A stretch of 64,000 nt of DNA, taken from assembly GCA_903875045.1 (NCBI GenBank), contig CAIQUS010000066.1, positions 1 through 64,000 on the forward strand, given 5' to 3'. Positions 39,464 through 48,653 of this stretch are shown one piece after another. This DNA comes from an uncultured Bacteroidales bacterium (GTDB lineage Bacteria > Bacteroidota > Bacteroidia > Bacteroidales > FEN-979). Position 1 is the stretch's first letter, and every line of letters starts with the position of its first letter. The position numbers and the translations under genes are program-made. The notes beneath the pieces were generated by a model that made no database searches, was not told where the DNA came from, and saw only the letters and a program-made list of their open reading frames with translations.

Positions 39464-42400
39464 ATGATACGGTTATCCATCCTGCTCTTTTTTACACTTC
39501 TGATACACCGGCCTGCCAGACCGCAGCAGTTCTTCTTTACCAATTACCCCATTGAAAAAGGACTTTCCCAAAGCGTGGTCAATTGTGTTTTTCAGGATTC
39601 CAAAGGATATATCTGGGTAGGGACCCAGAATGGGTTAAACCGCTTCGACGGGTACAATTTTGTGATCTACGCATATAACCCTGCCGATTCATGTTCCCTT
39701 TCCAACAGTTGGGTTTACTCCATTGACGAAGACCGGTCGGGCAACCTGTGGATTGGGACCAAAGGCGGGCTGAACCAGTATCTGCGAAAGGAAAAGCAGT
39801 TCAAACGCATCAAATACGCCAGCGGATTTTCGAACGATGTGACCGATTACTCCTATGATGCCCGTGTGGCCCGAAACGGAAACATACTCATTAACACCCC
39901 GCCGGTACTGACCATCTATAACCCATCAAATAAAACATTCAGGCATTATACAAGCAGTTTGCCTTACGATGGTTCTGTAAAAGACAACAGGATACCACTT
40001 CTGGAAGACAGGGAGGGCTTGATTTGGATTGGTTCAACCAGGGGTCTGTCCTGCTTCAACCCCCGAACGGAAAGTTTCAGTTACTTCATCCATCAGACCA
40101 ATGATCCCGGCTCAATCAGCGATAACACCATCACCGCATTGTATGAAGACCGCGAGGGGTATATCTGGATTGGAACTACTTCCGGATTAAACCTTTTTGA
40201 CAAAAAGACCCGAACCCTGAAAAAATTTTACTCGGATGCCGGCAACCATCAATCGCTAAGCAACAACTTTATCCGTGCCATTGCCGGCGATCCGTTTGGA
40301 TATTTATGGATCGGCACAGAAGGCGGCGGACTAAACAGGGCTACCCCGACTGGCGATGGAAGCCTGTTCATGGAAAACTTCACCAGCGAAAATCATGGTC
40401 TGGGTCACAACATCATACTGGCGCTGATGGTTGACAAATCAAACAACCTTTGGATCGGTACACTGCAGGGACTCACCAAAACCGACCTGAAACCACGCAA
40501 ATTCCGCCTTTATCGCAGTGATGACACCCCCTTTTCAACAAACCTGCTGGGCAATGTAATCGCCTCGATATTCAAGGACGAAAAAGGTTTCATCTGGGTG
40601 GGTAACTGGGGGCAGGGGCTCAACAGGATCAACCGTAAAACCGGAATGGTCGATCATTTTTCGACACGATTTGGTGGCAAACAACACATTACCAATGATT
40701 TCGTACATGTGATCCATGCCGATCTGTGGAACAATATCTGGATCGGTACGCGTGATGGCATCAGCGTTTATGACCGGCTGAATAACAAGTTTATCCCTTT
40801 CAGGGAGTTCTTCAAAAACAACAATCTGCCCGATTTTAGTGGTATCAGGATTTACTCTGTTATCCGCACACGCGATAACAATTATTGGATCGGCACTCAG
40901 AACGGATTGTACCGTATTAACCTGACCACAGCCACTACCGATATTTTCCGGGAAGAATCAACCGGAAACCACCGCATCAGCGGAAACCTGATCTATTCGC
41001 TCCTCGAGGATAGCGAAGGACTGATCTGGATCGCAACGCTCAGCGGGCTGGACGTTTTTAATCCGCAGACGGGAACAATGAAACACTACCAGAAGAGCGA
41101 AACCCCCAACTCACTGTGCGACAACTTTGTAATCAGCCTCTGCGAAGATCATCGGGGCGATATCTGGATTGGCACCGGCTCTTATGCCAACAAATTCCAT
41201 AAAAGTGATTCGACATTTACTTACTATGCACAGGAAGCCGGACTGCCCAACAACCGGATTTTCGAAATCATGGAGGATGCCCGGCGAAATTTATGGTTTG
41301 CCACCGGAGGCGGTCTTTGCAGGCTCGACTCCGCCTCTGGCAGGTTCAGGACTTATTCGGTGGCAGAAGGCCTGCAAAGTATGGAATTCAACCTGCGTGC
41401 CTGTTGCAAAAGCAGTGATGGCGAGATGTTCTTTGGCGGGATGAATGGATTTAACTCATTCTATCCCGATTCGATCAGGGATAATCCCTTTATCCCGGAA
41501 ATAGTCTTTACATCCTTTTATAAAACCAATCAGGCTAACAAAGAATACCTCGATGTGGAAAACACCGGTGAAGTGGTTTTGAATTATGATGACCAAACCT
41601 TTACCATTGAATTTGCCGCACTGGAATATACGAATCCTGATAAAAACCGCTATGCTTATATGCTTAAAGGGGTTTCGGGCGATTGGATTGAAACCGGAAA
41701 CCGGCGGTTTGTACCGTTTTCAAACCTTCCACCCGGTGAATATACTTTCATGGTAAAAGGCTCGAACAACGACGGCGTTTGGAACGAATCGGGGCCAAGT
41801 CTGAAAATCATCATCAATCCGCCATGGTGGCGCACCTCCTGGGCATGGACGGCATACCTGATCATCCTGGCCGGGGCGATTATGATATTCATCAGGTTAC
41901 GCGAAAGAAACCTCGTCCGGGAACGCGACCTGCTGGAGCAAAAAGTTCATCTGCGCACCCTTCAGATTGAAGAACAGAACGTTGAAATCCTGCAAAAAAA
42001 CGAAGAACTCAACAAGCTGAACCAGGCACTTTCGGCGCTCAACGCCACCCGGGATAAATTCTTCTCGATCATTGCCCACGACCTCCGCAATCCATTCAAT
42101 ACCATTCTGGGGCTTTCTGATTTGCTGCTGATGAACTTTGACAAAGCAGGACCAGAGAAGATCCGGAAATCGGTGGCCGATATCCGCGACACGGCGAAAC
42201 ACACCTTCGACCTGCTCCAGAACCTGCTGATCTGGGCAAGGTCTCAGACAGGCGGGATCGATTTCCTGCCGGTCTCCTTTAATCTATCTGACCAGATCGT
42301 TGAAAACATTGCCATTGTTAAAAGCCAGGCAGAGAAAAAGAACATTGAGGTAACTTACCCGGATACAGGTCCGGTGAGGGTTACCGGTGATATCCGCATG

Positions 42401-42721
42401 ATCGATACCGTATTGCGCAACCTGCTCACCAATGCCATTAAGTTCACTCCGCAACAGGGAACAGTAACCGTTTCTGTGATGGAGCAGGATCACCAGGTGG
42501 AGGTAACTGTTCGCGACACCGGCATCGGTATTGCGCCGGAGCACATTTCACGAATCTTCCTTCTCGACAACAGATACTCCCGGAAAGGCACCGACAAGGA
42601 ACGCGGCTCCGGGCTCGGACTGATCCTTTGCCAGGAATTCGTCGAAAAACATGGTGGAACCATCCGGGTAGAAAGCGAGCCGGAGAATGGGAGTAGGTTT
42701 ATTTTTACGCTGCCGAAATGA
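39464..42721 (+). CDS. propeller-Y_Y_Y sensor histidine kinase without response-regulator domain
   Basis: A 1085-aa inner-membrane sensor. A signal peptide (1-20) is followed by about 14 two-component-propeller repeats with the motif (Y/L)IW(V/I)GTxxGLN (about 25-680), a Y_Y_Y domain (about 700-765, YAYMLKGVSGDWIETGN and PPGEYTFMVKGSN), one helix (about 785-805), a coiled coil, HisKA with FSIIAHDLRNPFNTILGLS, and HATPase_c with LLTNAIKFT, VRDTGIGI and GSGLGLILC. Unlike classic hybrid two-component systems it ends after the kinase and lacks receiver and AraC domains. Its stop overlaps the ATG of the next FISUMP gene by 4 nt. Confidence 0.93.
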   Translation: MIRLSILLFFTLLIHRPARPQQFFFTNYPIEKGLSQSVVNCVFQDSKGYIWVGTQNGLNRFDGYNFVIYAYNPADSCSLSNSWVYSIDEDRSGNLWIGTKGGLNQYLRKEKQFKRIKYASGFSNDVTDYSYDARVARNGNILINTPPVLTIYNPSNKTFRHYTSSLPYDGSVKDNRIPLLEDREGLIWIGSTRGLSCFNPRTESFSYFIHQTNDPGSISDNTITALYEDREGYIWIGTTSGLNLFDKKTRTLKKFYSDAGNHQSLSNNFIRAIAGDPFGYLWIGTEGGGLNRATPTGDGSLFMENFTSENHGLGHNIILALMVDKSNNLWIGTLQGLTKTDLKPRKFRLYRSDDTPFSTNLLGNVIASIFKDEKGFIWVGNWGQGLNRINRKTGMVDHFSTRFGGKQHITNDFVHVIHADLWNNIWIGTRDGISVYDRLNNKFIPFREFFKNNNLPDFSGIRIYSVIRTRDNNYWIGTQNGLYRINLTTATTDIFREESTGNHRISGNLIYSLLEDSEGLIWIATLSGLDVFNPQTGTMKHYQKSETPNSLCDNFVISLCEDHRGDIWIGTGSYANKFHKSDSTFTYYAQEAGLPNNRIFEIMEDARRNLWFATGGGLCRLDSASGRFRTYSVAEGLQSMEFNLRACCKSSDGEMFFGGMNGFNSFYPDSIRDNPFIPEIVFTSFYKTNQANKEYLDVENTGEVVLNYDDQTFTIEFAALEYTNPDKNRYAYMLKGVSGDWIETGNRRFVPFSNLPPGEYTFMVKGSNNDGVWNESGPSLKIIINPPWWRTSWAWTAYLIILAGAIMIFIRLRERNLVRERDLLEQKVHLRTLQIEEQNVEILQKNEELNKLNQALSALNATRDKFFSIIAHDLRNPFNTILGLSDLLLMNFDKAGPEKIRKSVADIRDTAKHTFDLLQNLLIWARSQTGGIDFLPVSFNLSDQIVENIAIVKSQAEKKNIEVTYPDTGPVRVTGDIRMIDTVLRNLLTNAIKFTPQQGTVTVSVMEQDHQVEVTVRDTGIGIAPEHISRIFLLDNRYSRKGTDKERGSGLGLILCQEFVEKHGGTIRVESEPENGSRFIFTLPK

Positions 42722-44094
42722 GGTACTTATTACTCTTATTCATCACCTTTTCATTCAAAGTTCAAGCCCAAGATGTCACAGTGACACTGACGACGAAATT
42801 TCAGGGAACAGCTGTTTCCCTGGATTCAATTTTTATTGAAAATACCACAAATGGCTCCAGAGTGATGATGACAGATCTTCCTGCTGCCATAACGACCTAT
42901 GAGATTAATCTTTCCAGGGGGAAGATCATTTATGGTATTAAAGAATTGAACGGATCGGGTTTCGGATTTTTCCCGTACAGCAACAAACCTGGCGAGCTAA
43001 AGTTATATACAAGAATTCCAGCCCCGGCCCAAATCACCTTGATGCTATACGATGTAACCGGGCGGTTAGTCTTTCAGGAATCTTTGAATTGCCCATCCGG
43101 AACAAGCTTAATCATCTTTCGACCCGGGCATTTTTTATCAGGAATTTTATCAGCAGAGGGACCTGGCTTTAAACAGGGATTTAAGGTAACTGGATGCAAT
43201 GATGAACCAACGGGGGTGAGTCTTACCCATGAACCTGTTTTATCATCTGATTTTGCTGGAAAATCCTTTGTAAAAGAGACAACTGATTCAGGCGATTATA
43301 TATTTAGCCCCGGAGATTCCATTCGTTTTTCTGTGTTCGATCACGATATTTATCCAGGTACCGTGCGGTGTCGGCCACAACAAGGCGATTCAATTGTAAT
43401 GGCTGTGTCCCGACCCTGTCCCGGTTTCCCGTTTATCATTGATTATGACGGAAATACATATTGCACCGTCCAGATTGGAACCCAATGCTGGATGCGTGAA
43501 AACATGAATACAACACATTATGCTGATGGCACAGCATTGGTTGACGGGACTGGTTTGGAAAATATTGGGGTGGATTGTACGATCAAATACTGGTTCAATT
43601 ACGAAGATCAACCTGACAATAATGCATTGTATGGCAAACTTTACACCTGGTCTGCAGTAATGAATGGTAATGATGGCGCCAGTCAGGAGAAAGTCCAGGG
43701 AATTTGTCCTTCAGGATGGCATGTTCCCGGTGATGAGGAGTGGAAAACGCTGGAGATGTTCCTTGGCCTGAGCCGGGAGGAGGCAGACTATACAAATGAA
43801 TGGCGTGGAACGGATGAAGGGGGTAAACTCAAAGAATCAGGAACATTCCATTGGGTTCAGTATAATATTGGTGCCACAAATGAAAGTGGTTTTTCAGCTC
43901 TTCCCGGAGGACAACGTCTATATGATGGTTCTTGGGGTTCTCTTACAACAATGGGTTATTGGTGGACATCGACCAAACACAGCCAGGTATTACTGCCTGT
44001 TTCGCGGATACTGTCGGGATCATTTTCCTCCATTTACAGATATGTATTCATGACCCCGTCTGATGGTATATCCGTAAGGTGTGTTAAGAATTGA
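42718..44094 (+). CDS. FISUMP-domain surface protein coupled to the kinase gene
   Basis: Exported 458-aa protein. A signal peptide (residues 1-18, ending VQAQ) is followed by a first region (about 19-125) with LYDVTGRLVFQESLN, similar to a T9SS-type beta-sandwich, then a linker and the FISUMP domain (about 240-458): GTQCWMRENMNTTHY, ALYGKLYTWSAVMNG, GICPSGWHVPGDEEWKTL, GGKLKESGTFHW, GFSALPGGQR and the final GISVRCVKN. Translation is coupled to the sensor kinase by ATGA overlap, so the two likely act together. Its stop is directly adjacent to the convergent MNT gene stop. Confidence 0.87.
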   Translation: MRYLLLLFITFSFKVQAQDVTVTLTTKFQGTAVSLDSIFIENTTNGSRVMMTDLPAAITTYEINLSRGKIIYGIKELNGSGFGFFPYSNKPGELKLYTRIPAPAQITLMLYDVTGRLVFQESLNCPSGTSLIIFRPGHFLSGILSAEGPGFKQGFKVTGCNDEPTGVSLTHEPVLSSDFAGKSFVKETTDSGDYIFSPGDSIRFSVFDHDIYPGTVRCRPQQGDSIVMAVSRPCPGFPFIIDYDGNTYCTVQIGTQCWMRENMNTTHYADGTALVDGTGLENIGVDCTIKYWFNYEDQPDNNALYGKLYTWSAVMNGNDGASQEKVQGICPSGWHVPGDEEWKTLEMFLGLSREEADYTNEWRGTDEGGKLKESGTFHWVQYNIGATNESGFSALPGGQRLYDGSWGSLTTMGYWWTSTKHSQVLLPVSRILSGSFSSIYRYVFMTPSDGISVRCVKN

Positions 44095-44403
44095 TCAGGC
44101 TACTTTTATCCCAGTGAGTAAAATTTCATGGGCAAACGGGTGAAAATGGTTGAACTCGCTTGAGGAAATCGGATGTGGCTCGATGACATAGTTAAAATTT
44201 CTTCCCAGGGTCAACAATTCAGTTTGCAACGAAATTCGGTCTGTAAAATCATTGATAATCAAGGCAAGATCAATATCAGAATCATTGTGAAAATTACCTC
44301 TGGCAAAGGAACCAAAAACCCATGCTCCTTCAAAAGATATTTTGTTTTCCTTCAGAAGAATTAAATATTTTCTCACCAGTTCTAAAGCCTGTTCTTTATC
44401 CAT
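44095..44403 (-). CDS. MNT-type nucleotidyltransferase (HEPN-MNT pair)
   Basis: Minimal nucleotidyltransferase, 102 aa, of the kind that acts as antitoxin to HEPN proteins by adding AMP. The nucleotidyltransferase loop GSFARG (31-36) and the catalytic Asp pair of SDIDLAL (about 43 and 45) are present. I start it at the ATG at 44403; an upstream in-frame ATG at 44433 is possible. It overlaps the 3' end of the HEPN gene by 22 nt, the usual tight pairing. Substrate not known. Confidence 0.88.
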   Translation of the reverse strand: MDKEQALELVRKYLILLKENKISFEGAWVFGSFARGNFHNDSDIDLALIINDFTDRISLQTELLTLGRNFNYVIEPHPISSSEFNHFHPFAHEILLTGIKVA

Positions 44404-44768
44404 TGTCGTGATTTGCTGATTTCGGTTATCCATTTTGTTGCATATTCTTTTGTACAACGCTTATAAAACTCCATCTTGTAATCTTCATAACGGGCAAGAA
44501 TGTTGAATTCTGTCAATTCTGCGAAAAAAAGTTCCATTTCTCGATCCATTTCAATTCCACATTTTTGCGCTAATCTTAATAAGTTATGAATTAGTGGTGG
44601 ATGTTCGTGGTGTTGCTTCACATAACTGGCTTTAAGCAGCTTTTCAATAACCAGATGTCCAATGAATAAGGACCAATGATAATGTTTTGTACGATACATT
44701 GCCATCATTGATTCATAGTCCAAATCTGAACTATGAACCCAATGTGATATCAGTTCCTCTTGTTTCAT
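44382..44768 (-). CDS. HEPN-domain protein (HEPN-MNT pair)
   Basis: A 128-aa all-helical HEPN protein. Seen: WVHSSDLDYESMMAMYRTKHYHW, LFIGHLVIEKLLKASYVKQH and LARYEDYKMEF, a standard pattern of HEPN partners of MNT enzymes. The RNase motif RX4-6H of toxic HEPN proteins is not evident, so it may be a non-RNase HEPN that binds substrate for the MNT enzyme, or a silent toxin. A TACATTTG box lies 8 nt before its ATG. Confidence 0.87.
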   Translation of the reverse strand: MKQEELISHWVHSSDLDYESMMAMYRTKHYHWSLFIGHLVIEKLLKASYVKQHHEHPPLIHNLLRLAQKCGIEMDREMELFFAELTEFNILARYEDYKMEFYKRCTKEYATKWITEISKSRQWIKNRL

Positions 44769-44776
44769 TGTTAAAA

Positions 44777-44784
44777 CAAATGTA
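44777..44784 (-). promoter_or_regulatory. -7 box of the HEPN-MNT operon
   Basis: TACATTTG on the minus strand, ending 8 nt before the HEPN ATG; leader only a few nt long. Confidence 0.5.
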
Positions 44785-44831
44785 CAACAATTTTCCCTAT
44801 TGCTTCCGGTTTCCCATTTCCAAAAGATACA

Positions 44832-45740
44832 TCAACCACCAACCTGAGCCCTGATCCCATATTCAGCAAACAACCTGATCGATTTTTCGAGAGAAGCAGC
44901 ACCGGGTTCTTCAAAATCAGCAAACTCATCCTGCTTTCCAAGTTTTGCGTATTTATGCTGCGCGATGGCATGATAGGGCAACAGGTGAACCTCCGGTCTG
45001 TTCCCCGGAAGTGAGGCCAGAAATTCAGCTGTTTGCCGGATGTTTTCTTCATGGTCATTCACCCCTCCCACCAGCGGAATGCGGATGATGATGTGCGCCC
45101 CTGAATCAGACAGTGCTTTGAGATTGTGAAGGATTTTATCATTGCCTGTCCCCGTCCAGTATTCATGTTGACCGGCATCCATCATCTTGAGGTCAAACAG
45201 GAAAAGGTCAGTACGGCTGGCAACTTCCATCAAAACCGGGGTATTGATATTTCCTGCAGTATCAACAGCCCGGTGAATCCCTCTTTTGCCACATTCATCA
45301 AGCAATTCAATCAGTACCTTTGAATGAATCAGCGGTTCACCACCTGAAAAAGTAACTCCGCCGCCCGACTGATCAAAAAATATCCGTTCTTTTTCTATGA
45401 TTTCCATAATCTCAGGAACTGACATCCATTTGCCCGACATCTCAATGGCTTTGGTTGGGCAAACCTCTGCACACCTGCCGCAAAGTGTGCATAAACCGGA
45501 ATCTGTTGTAATTCCTTTGACGGATAAAGTGATAGCCGTTTCAGGACACGCTCCCACACAAGTCCCGCATCTGATACACCTGGCCGGAGCGTACATTTTT
45601 TCGGGCCTGGCAGAAATACTTTCCGGGTTGTGGCACCAGGCACAGTGAAGGTTGCAGCCTTTGAAAAAAACCACTACCCTGATCCCCGGACCATCGTTAA
45701 TGGCATAACGTTTAATGTCAAATATGAGTGCCTCCGACAT
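44832..45740 (-). CDS. glycyl-radical enzyme activating enzyme (radical SAM)
   Basis: Radical SAM enzyme that installs the glycyl radical on its partner, 302 aa. The SAM cluster is Cys29-x3-Cys33-x2-Cys36 in KGCNLHCAWCHNPE. A two-cluster ferredoxin insert follows (CIRCGTCVGACPE and CTLCGRCAEVCPTKAIE), typical of non-PFL activases. GGGVTFSGGEPL is the SAM-binding GGE motif. Its ATG overlaps the dehydratase stop by one base, so the pair is translationally coupled and the partner is the adjacent enzyme. Confidence 0.95.
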   Translation of the reverse strand: MSEALIFDIKRYAINDGPGIRVVVFFKGCNLHCAWCHNPESISARPEKMYAPARCIRCGTCVGACPETAITLSVKGITTDSGLCTLCGRCAEVCPTKAIEMSGKWMSVPEIMEIIEKERIFFDQSGGGVTFSGGEPLIHSKVLIELLDECGKRGIHRAVDTAGNINTPVLMEVASRTDLFLFDLKMMDAGQHEYWTGTGNDKILHNLKALSDSGAHIIIRIPLVGGVNDHEENIRQTAEFLASLPGNRPEVHLLPYHAIAQHKYAKLGKQDEFADFEEPGAASLEKSIRLFAEYGIRAQVGG

Positions 45741-48103
45741 TAAAATGTATCGTTTTCGGTTCGTTCGATCACCTCCTGCTGCAAATCGGCATTCATGTCG
45801 TTGAAATAATCACTGTAACCCGCCATTCTTACAAGAAGGTCTTTATAATCTTCCGGACATGCCTGCGCCGCCAGCAATGTTGCTGTATCCACCATGTTGA
45901 ACTGAATGTGATGGCCGCCGAGAGTAAAATAGCTCCGGATCAGTTGTCCCAGCTTTTTAATGTCTTCCTCCTTTCGCATCAGACTTGGCAGAAACCGCTG
46001 GTTCAGCAAGGTTCCTCCTGATTTTACATGGTCGAGTTTCGTGAGCGATTTAACCACCGCCGACGGACCGTGTGTGTCAGCTCCATGGGAAGGAGAAGTG
46101 CCATCGCTTATGGATTTACCTGCCAACCGGCCATTGGGTGTTGCACCCATTACCTTGCCAAAGTACACATGGCAGGTAGTGGAAAGCATATTCAGGTGAT
46201 ATTTCCCGCCAGGCTTGATGTTGGGTTTTCCATCGATTGTTTCAACAAGGTCGTTGTAAACCTGAACGGCAATTTCATCAGCATAGGTGTCGTCGTTGCC
46301 GAAAAACGGCGTACGGTTCATGATGGTTTGCCGCAACACCTCCTCCCCGGAAAAATTTTTCAGCACAGCCGTCAAGATCCGTTCCATGGTGAAGGTCTTT
46401 TCTTCAAACACATGTTTTTTCAGAGCGGCCAGACTGTCGGTCACTGTGCCCAAACCGCAGCATTGAATATAACTGGTATTGTATCGGGGGCCGCCATCGT
46501 AGTAATCCCTTCCGCGGGCAATGCAATCATCGATCACCACTGAAAGAAACGGTGCCGGGGCATATTTGGCAAACATCCGGTCGATATAGTTGCTTACCCT
46601 CATTTTCTGGTCAACCACAAAATGCAATTGCCTCAGAAAGGCCTTATACAGTACCTCATAAGTCTCAAATGCCCGCGGATCGCCGGTTTCAATCCCTGCA
46701 ACCTTTCCGGTTACCGGGTCGATGCCATCGTTGAGCGTAATTTCCAGAATTTTCGGAACATTCAGATATCCGGTGAGCAGATACGCCTCTTTTCCAAAAG
46801 CCCCCACCTCGATGCAGCCACTGCAGCCACCTTCGCGGGCATCCTGCAGCGATTTCCCCTGGCGGAGCAATTCAAGGATGTAGATATCGGGATTGAACAC
46901 CGAAGGATATCCATGGCCCTGGCGGATAACCCGGGCTGAAGCATGCAGAAATTTATCAGGGGTTTTCGCGCTGATGTGCACTGAATTCCCAGGCTGGAGA
47001 ATATGAAGCTCCTCGATTACCTCCAGCATGATGAAGGAAACTTCGCTGGTACCATCGCCTCCGTTACCGTTCACCCCGCCGATGTTGATGTTGGTGAAAT
47101 CATTGTAGGTGCCACTTTCACGTGCTGTGATACCCACCTTAGGTGGGGCCGGATGGTTATTTACCTTGATCCAGAAACAGGAAATCAGTTCTTTTGCCTC
47201 ATCCCTGGTGAGGGTTCCGGCCAGGATTTCGCGTTCGTAAAATGGCGCGAGATGCTGGTCAAAGTGGCCGGGGTTCATGGCATCCCAGCCGTTCAGCTCC
47301 GTGATGGTGCCGAGATGTACAAACCAGTACATCTGAATGGCTTCCCAAAGGTTTCGCGGGGCATGGGCAGGAACCCACCGGCATACTTCGGCTATCTTTT
47401 TCAACTCGGCCACACGCCTTGGGTCCGTTTCGGTCAACGCCAACTCATCGGCCAGGCTGGCATGGCGTTCGGCAAAGACGATAGCTGCATCGCAGGCAAT
47501 GTCCATGGCCTTCCATTGTTCCGATTTATCGGTGGCTTCCGGATCATTCAGATAATCCAGCGCTGCCAGGTTTGCAGCAATCTCCCGTTTAAAAACAAGC
47601 ATGCCTTTCCGGTAGATCTTTCCGTCAAGGGCTGTATGTCCGGGAGCGCGTTGCTCCATGAATTCGGTAAACAACCCGGCTTCATAAGCGGCTTTCCATT
47701 CCAGCGGCACATGGCTGAAGATCCGTTCACGCTGGGTTTTGCCTTTCCAGTAAGGAATTACCTCCTGTTCATACCGGTCGATGTCGGCCTGGCTGATGAT
47801 ATAACGCTGCATGTCGCGGGTGTTCAGCACGTGGAAATCCTCCACACTGTGGCAGGTCAGTTCCGGAAAGGTTGGCACCACCTTAGGCGCCGGACCGCGT
47901 TCCCCTACAATAAGTTCTCCTTCACCGAGGTAAATGGTCTTTTTATGGCAATGATCCAGGAAATTCATTGCCCGCAAAACCGGGATGGAACAGGTTCCAT
48001 AATGCTCCCTGTAGAACGCGGTTTCGTGCAAGGCCCTTTCAATGGAGAGGGATGGCTGGGTTTCAACGCTCAGTTGGCGGAGTTTTCTGATCCGCTCATT
48101 CAT
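45740..48103 (-). CDS. hypD: trans-4-hydroxy-L-proline dehydratase (glycyl radical enzyme)
   Basis: Removes water from trans-4-hydroxy-L-proline to give pyrroline-5-carboxylate under anoxic conditions. From the ATG at 48103 (MNERIRKLRQLS) it is 787 aa, close to Clostridioides HypD. Catalytic Cys430 and Glu432 lie in GGCSGCIEVGAFG and the radical Gly762 in RMAGYSDYF. Against the published HypD numbering as I remember it (F152, H160, S334, D339, C434, E436, Y450, G765), this protein has F148, H156, S330, D335, C430, E432, Y446 and G762, a nearly constant offset, so substrate residues are kept. No pyrroline-5-carboxylate reductase gene is adjacent. Codons upstream of 48103 are open but not conserved-looking. 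Confidence 0.9.
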   Translation of the reverse strand: MNERIRKLRQLSVETQPSLSIERALHETAFYREHYGTCSIPVLRAMNFLDHCHKKTIYLGEGELIVGERGPAPKVVPTFPELTCHSVEDFHVLNTRDMQRYIISQADIDRYEQEVIPYWKGKTQRERIFSHVPLEWKAAYEAGLFTEFMEQRAPGHTALDGKIYRKGMLVFKREIAANLAALDYLNDPEATDKSEQWKAMDIACDAAIVFAERHASLADELALTETDPRRVAELKKIAEVCRWVPAHAPRNLWEAIQMYWFVHLGTITELNGWDAMNPGHFDQHLAPFYEREILAGTLTRDEAKELISCFWIKVNNHPAPPKVGITARESGTYNDFTNINIGGVNGNGGDGTSEVSFIMLEVIEELHILQPGNSVHISAKTPDKFLHASARVIRQGHGYPSVFNPDIYILELLRQGKSLQDAREGGCSGCIEVGAFGKEAYLLTGYLNVPKILEITLNDGIDPVTGKVAGIETGDPRAFETYEVLYKAFLRQLHFVVDQKMRVSNYIDRMFAKYAPAPFLSVVIDDCIARGRDYYDGGPRYNTSYIQCCGLGTVTDSLAALKKHVFEEKTFTMERILTAVLKNFSGEEVLRQTIMNRTPFFGNDDTYADEIAVQVYNDLVETIDGKPNIKPGGKYHLNMLSTTCHVYFGKVMGATPNGRLAGKSISDGTSPSHGADTHGPSAVVKSLTKLDHVKSGGTLLNQRFLPSLMRKEEDIKKLGQLIRSYFTLGGHHIQFNMVDTATLLAAQACPEDYKDLLVRMAGYSDYFNDMNADLQQEVIERTENDTF

Positions 48104-48422
48104 CCCCGGTCCGGTGAAGTTCTTCCCGGGAGAATAAAAATTTCCCTCGGCAATAGCATGACGCTCAGGGGTATCGGAATGTGTTTTAATTGTTTCGAAC
48201 ATTTCCTGAAAAGTGTTGATTGTTTCTGTCGTAATAATTCGTCCTGTAAAAAGAACATAAAGTCTAAAAAGGACAATTTGCTGTAATTTAATGCTTTGTG
48301 GAACCAGTCCCTCAGGTGGCTTGGGGAAGACTTCAAAATTTAATTGTAGAACATCAGACAACTGAATAAGCGTCGGTAGGTTTTAACCAGGGAATGAAAA
48401 TAAATTGTAGTTTCCATGAAGC
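48104..48422. other. upstream region of hypD
   Basis: AT-rich divergent region between hypD and the plus-strand 74-aa gene. The hypD frame stays open to 48361 but the extra residues do not look like a domain. I see no clear TAnnTTTG box and no riboswitch fold that I can name. Confidence 0.4.
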
Positions 48423-48647
48423 ATGAACAGGGAATGCAAAGGTAATTACAATTTATTGAACGCATTTCATTTCTATCCCGACTTTCCAACAAATAACGGT
48501 AAAACAGTTCCTCCCCGGCTACGTTATCGGGCCATGAGAGAAAGCTGGGAATATGAAAATACGATACTCAGCTCTGGTGAAATTTACCTCGAATTTTGTG
48601 ACTATGATGAGACGCAATGCCCCTTTCCCGGATATTGCACAACCTGA
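48423..48647 (+). CDS. short Cys-containing hypothetical protein
   Basis: A 74-codon frame with PPRLRYRAMRESWEYENTIL and EIYLEFCDYDETQCPFPGYC; the three Cys and aromatic-rich composition look like a real small protein rather than noise. It ends with TGA at 48645-48647, and the next gene continues in exactly the same frame. It may be an independent gene or the N-terminal part of a disrupted one. Function unknown. Confidence 0.45.
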   Translation: MNRECKGNYNLLNAFHFYPDFPTNNGKTVPPRLRYRAMRESWEYENTILSSGEIYLEFCDYDETQCPFPGYCTT

Positions 48648-48653
48648 AGTGAG

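Noticed and set aside
47003..48286. 427-codon plus-strand open frame opposite hypD
   Set aside because: It is antisense to a well-conserved glycyl radical enzyme; its translation is Phe/His/Cys-rich with no domain, as expected for a shadow frame.
48104..48361. 86-residue N-terminal extension of HypD
   Set aside because: The HypD family begins at MNERIRKL; residue offsets to known HypD and the 787-aa length support the 48103 start.
48645..48647. In-frame TGA as a selenocysteine codon
   Set aside because: No SECIS-like hairpin or Sec-type context is seen, and a second lesion lies downstream; ordinary stop or decay is simpler.
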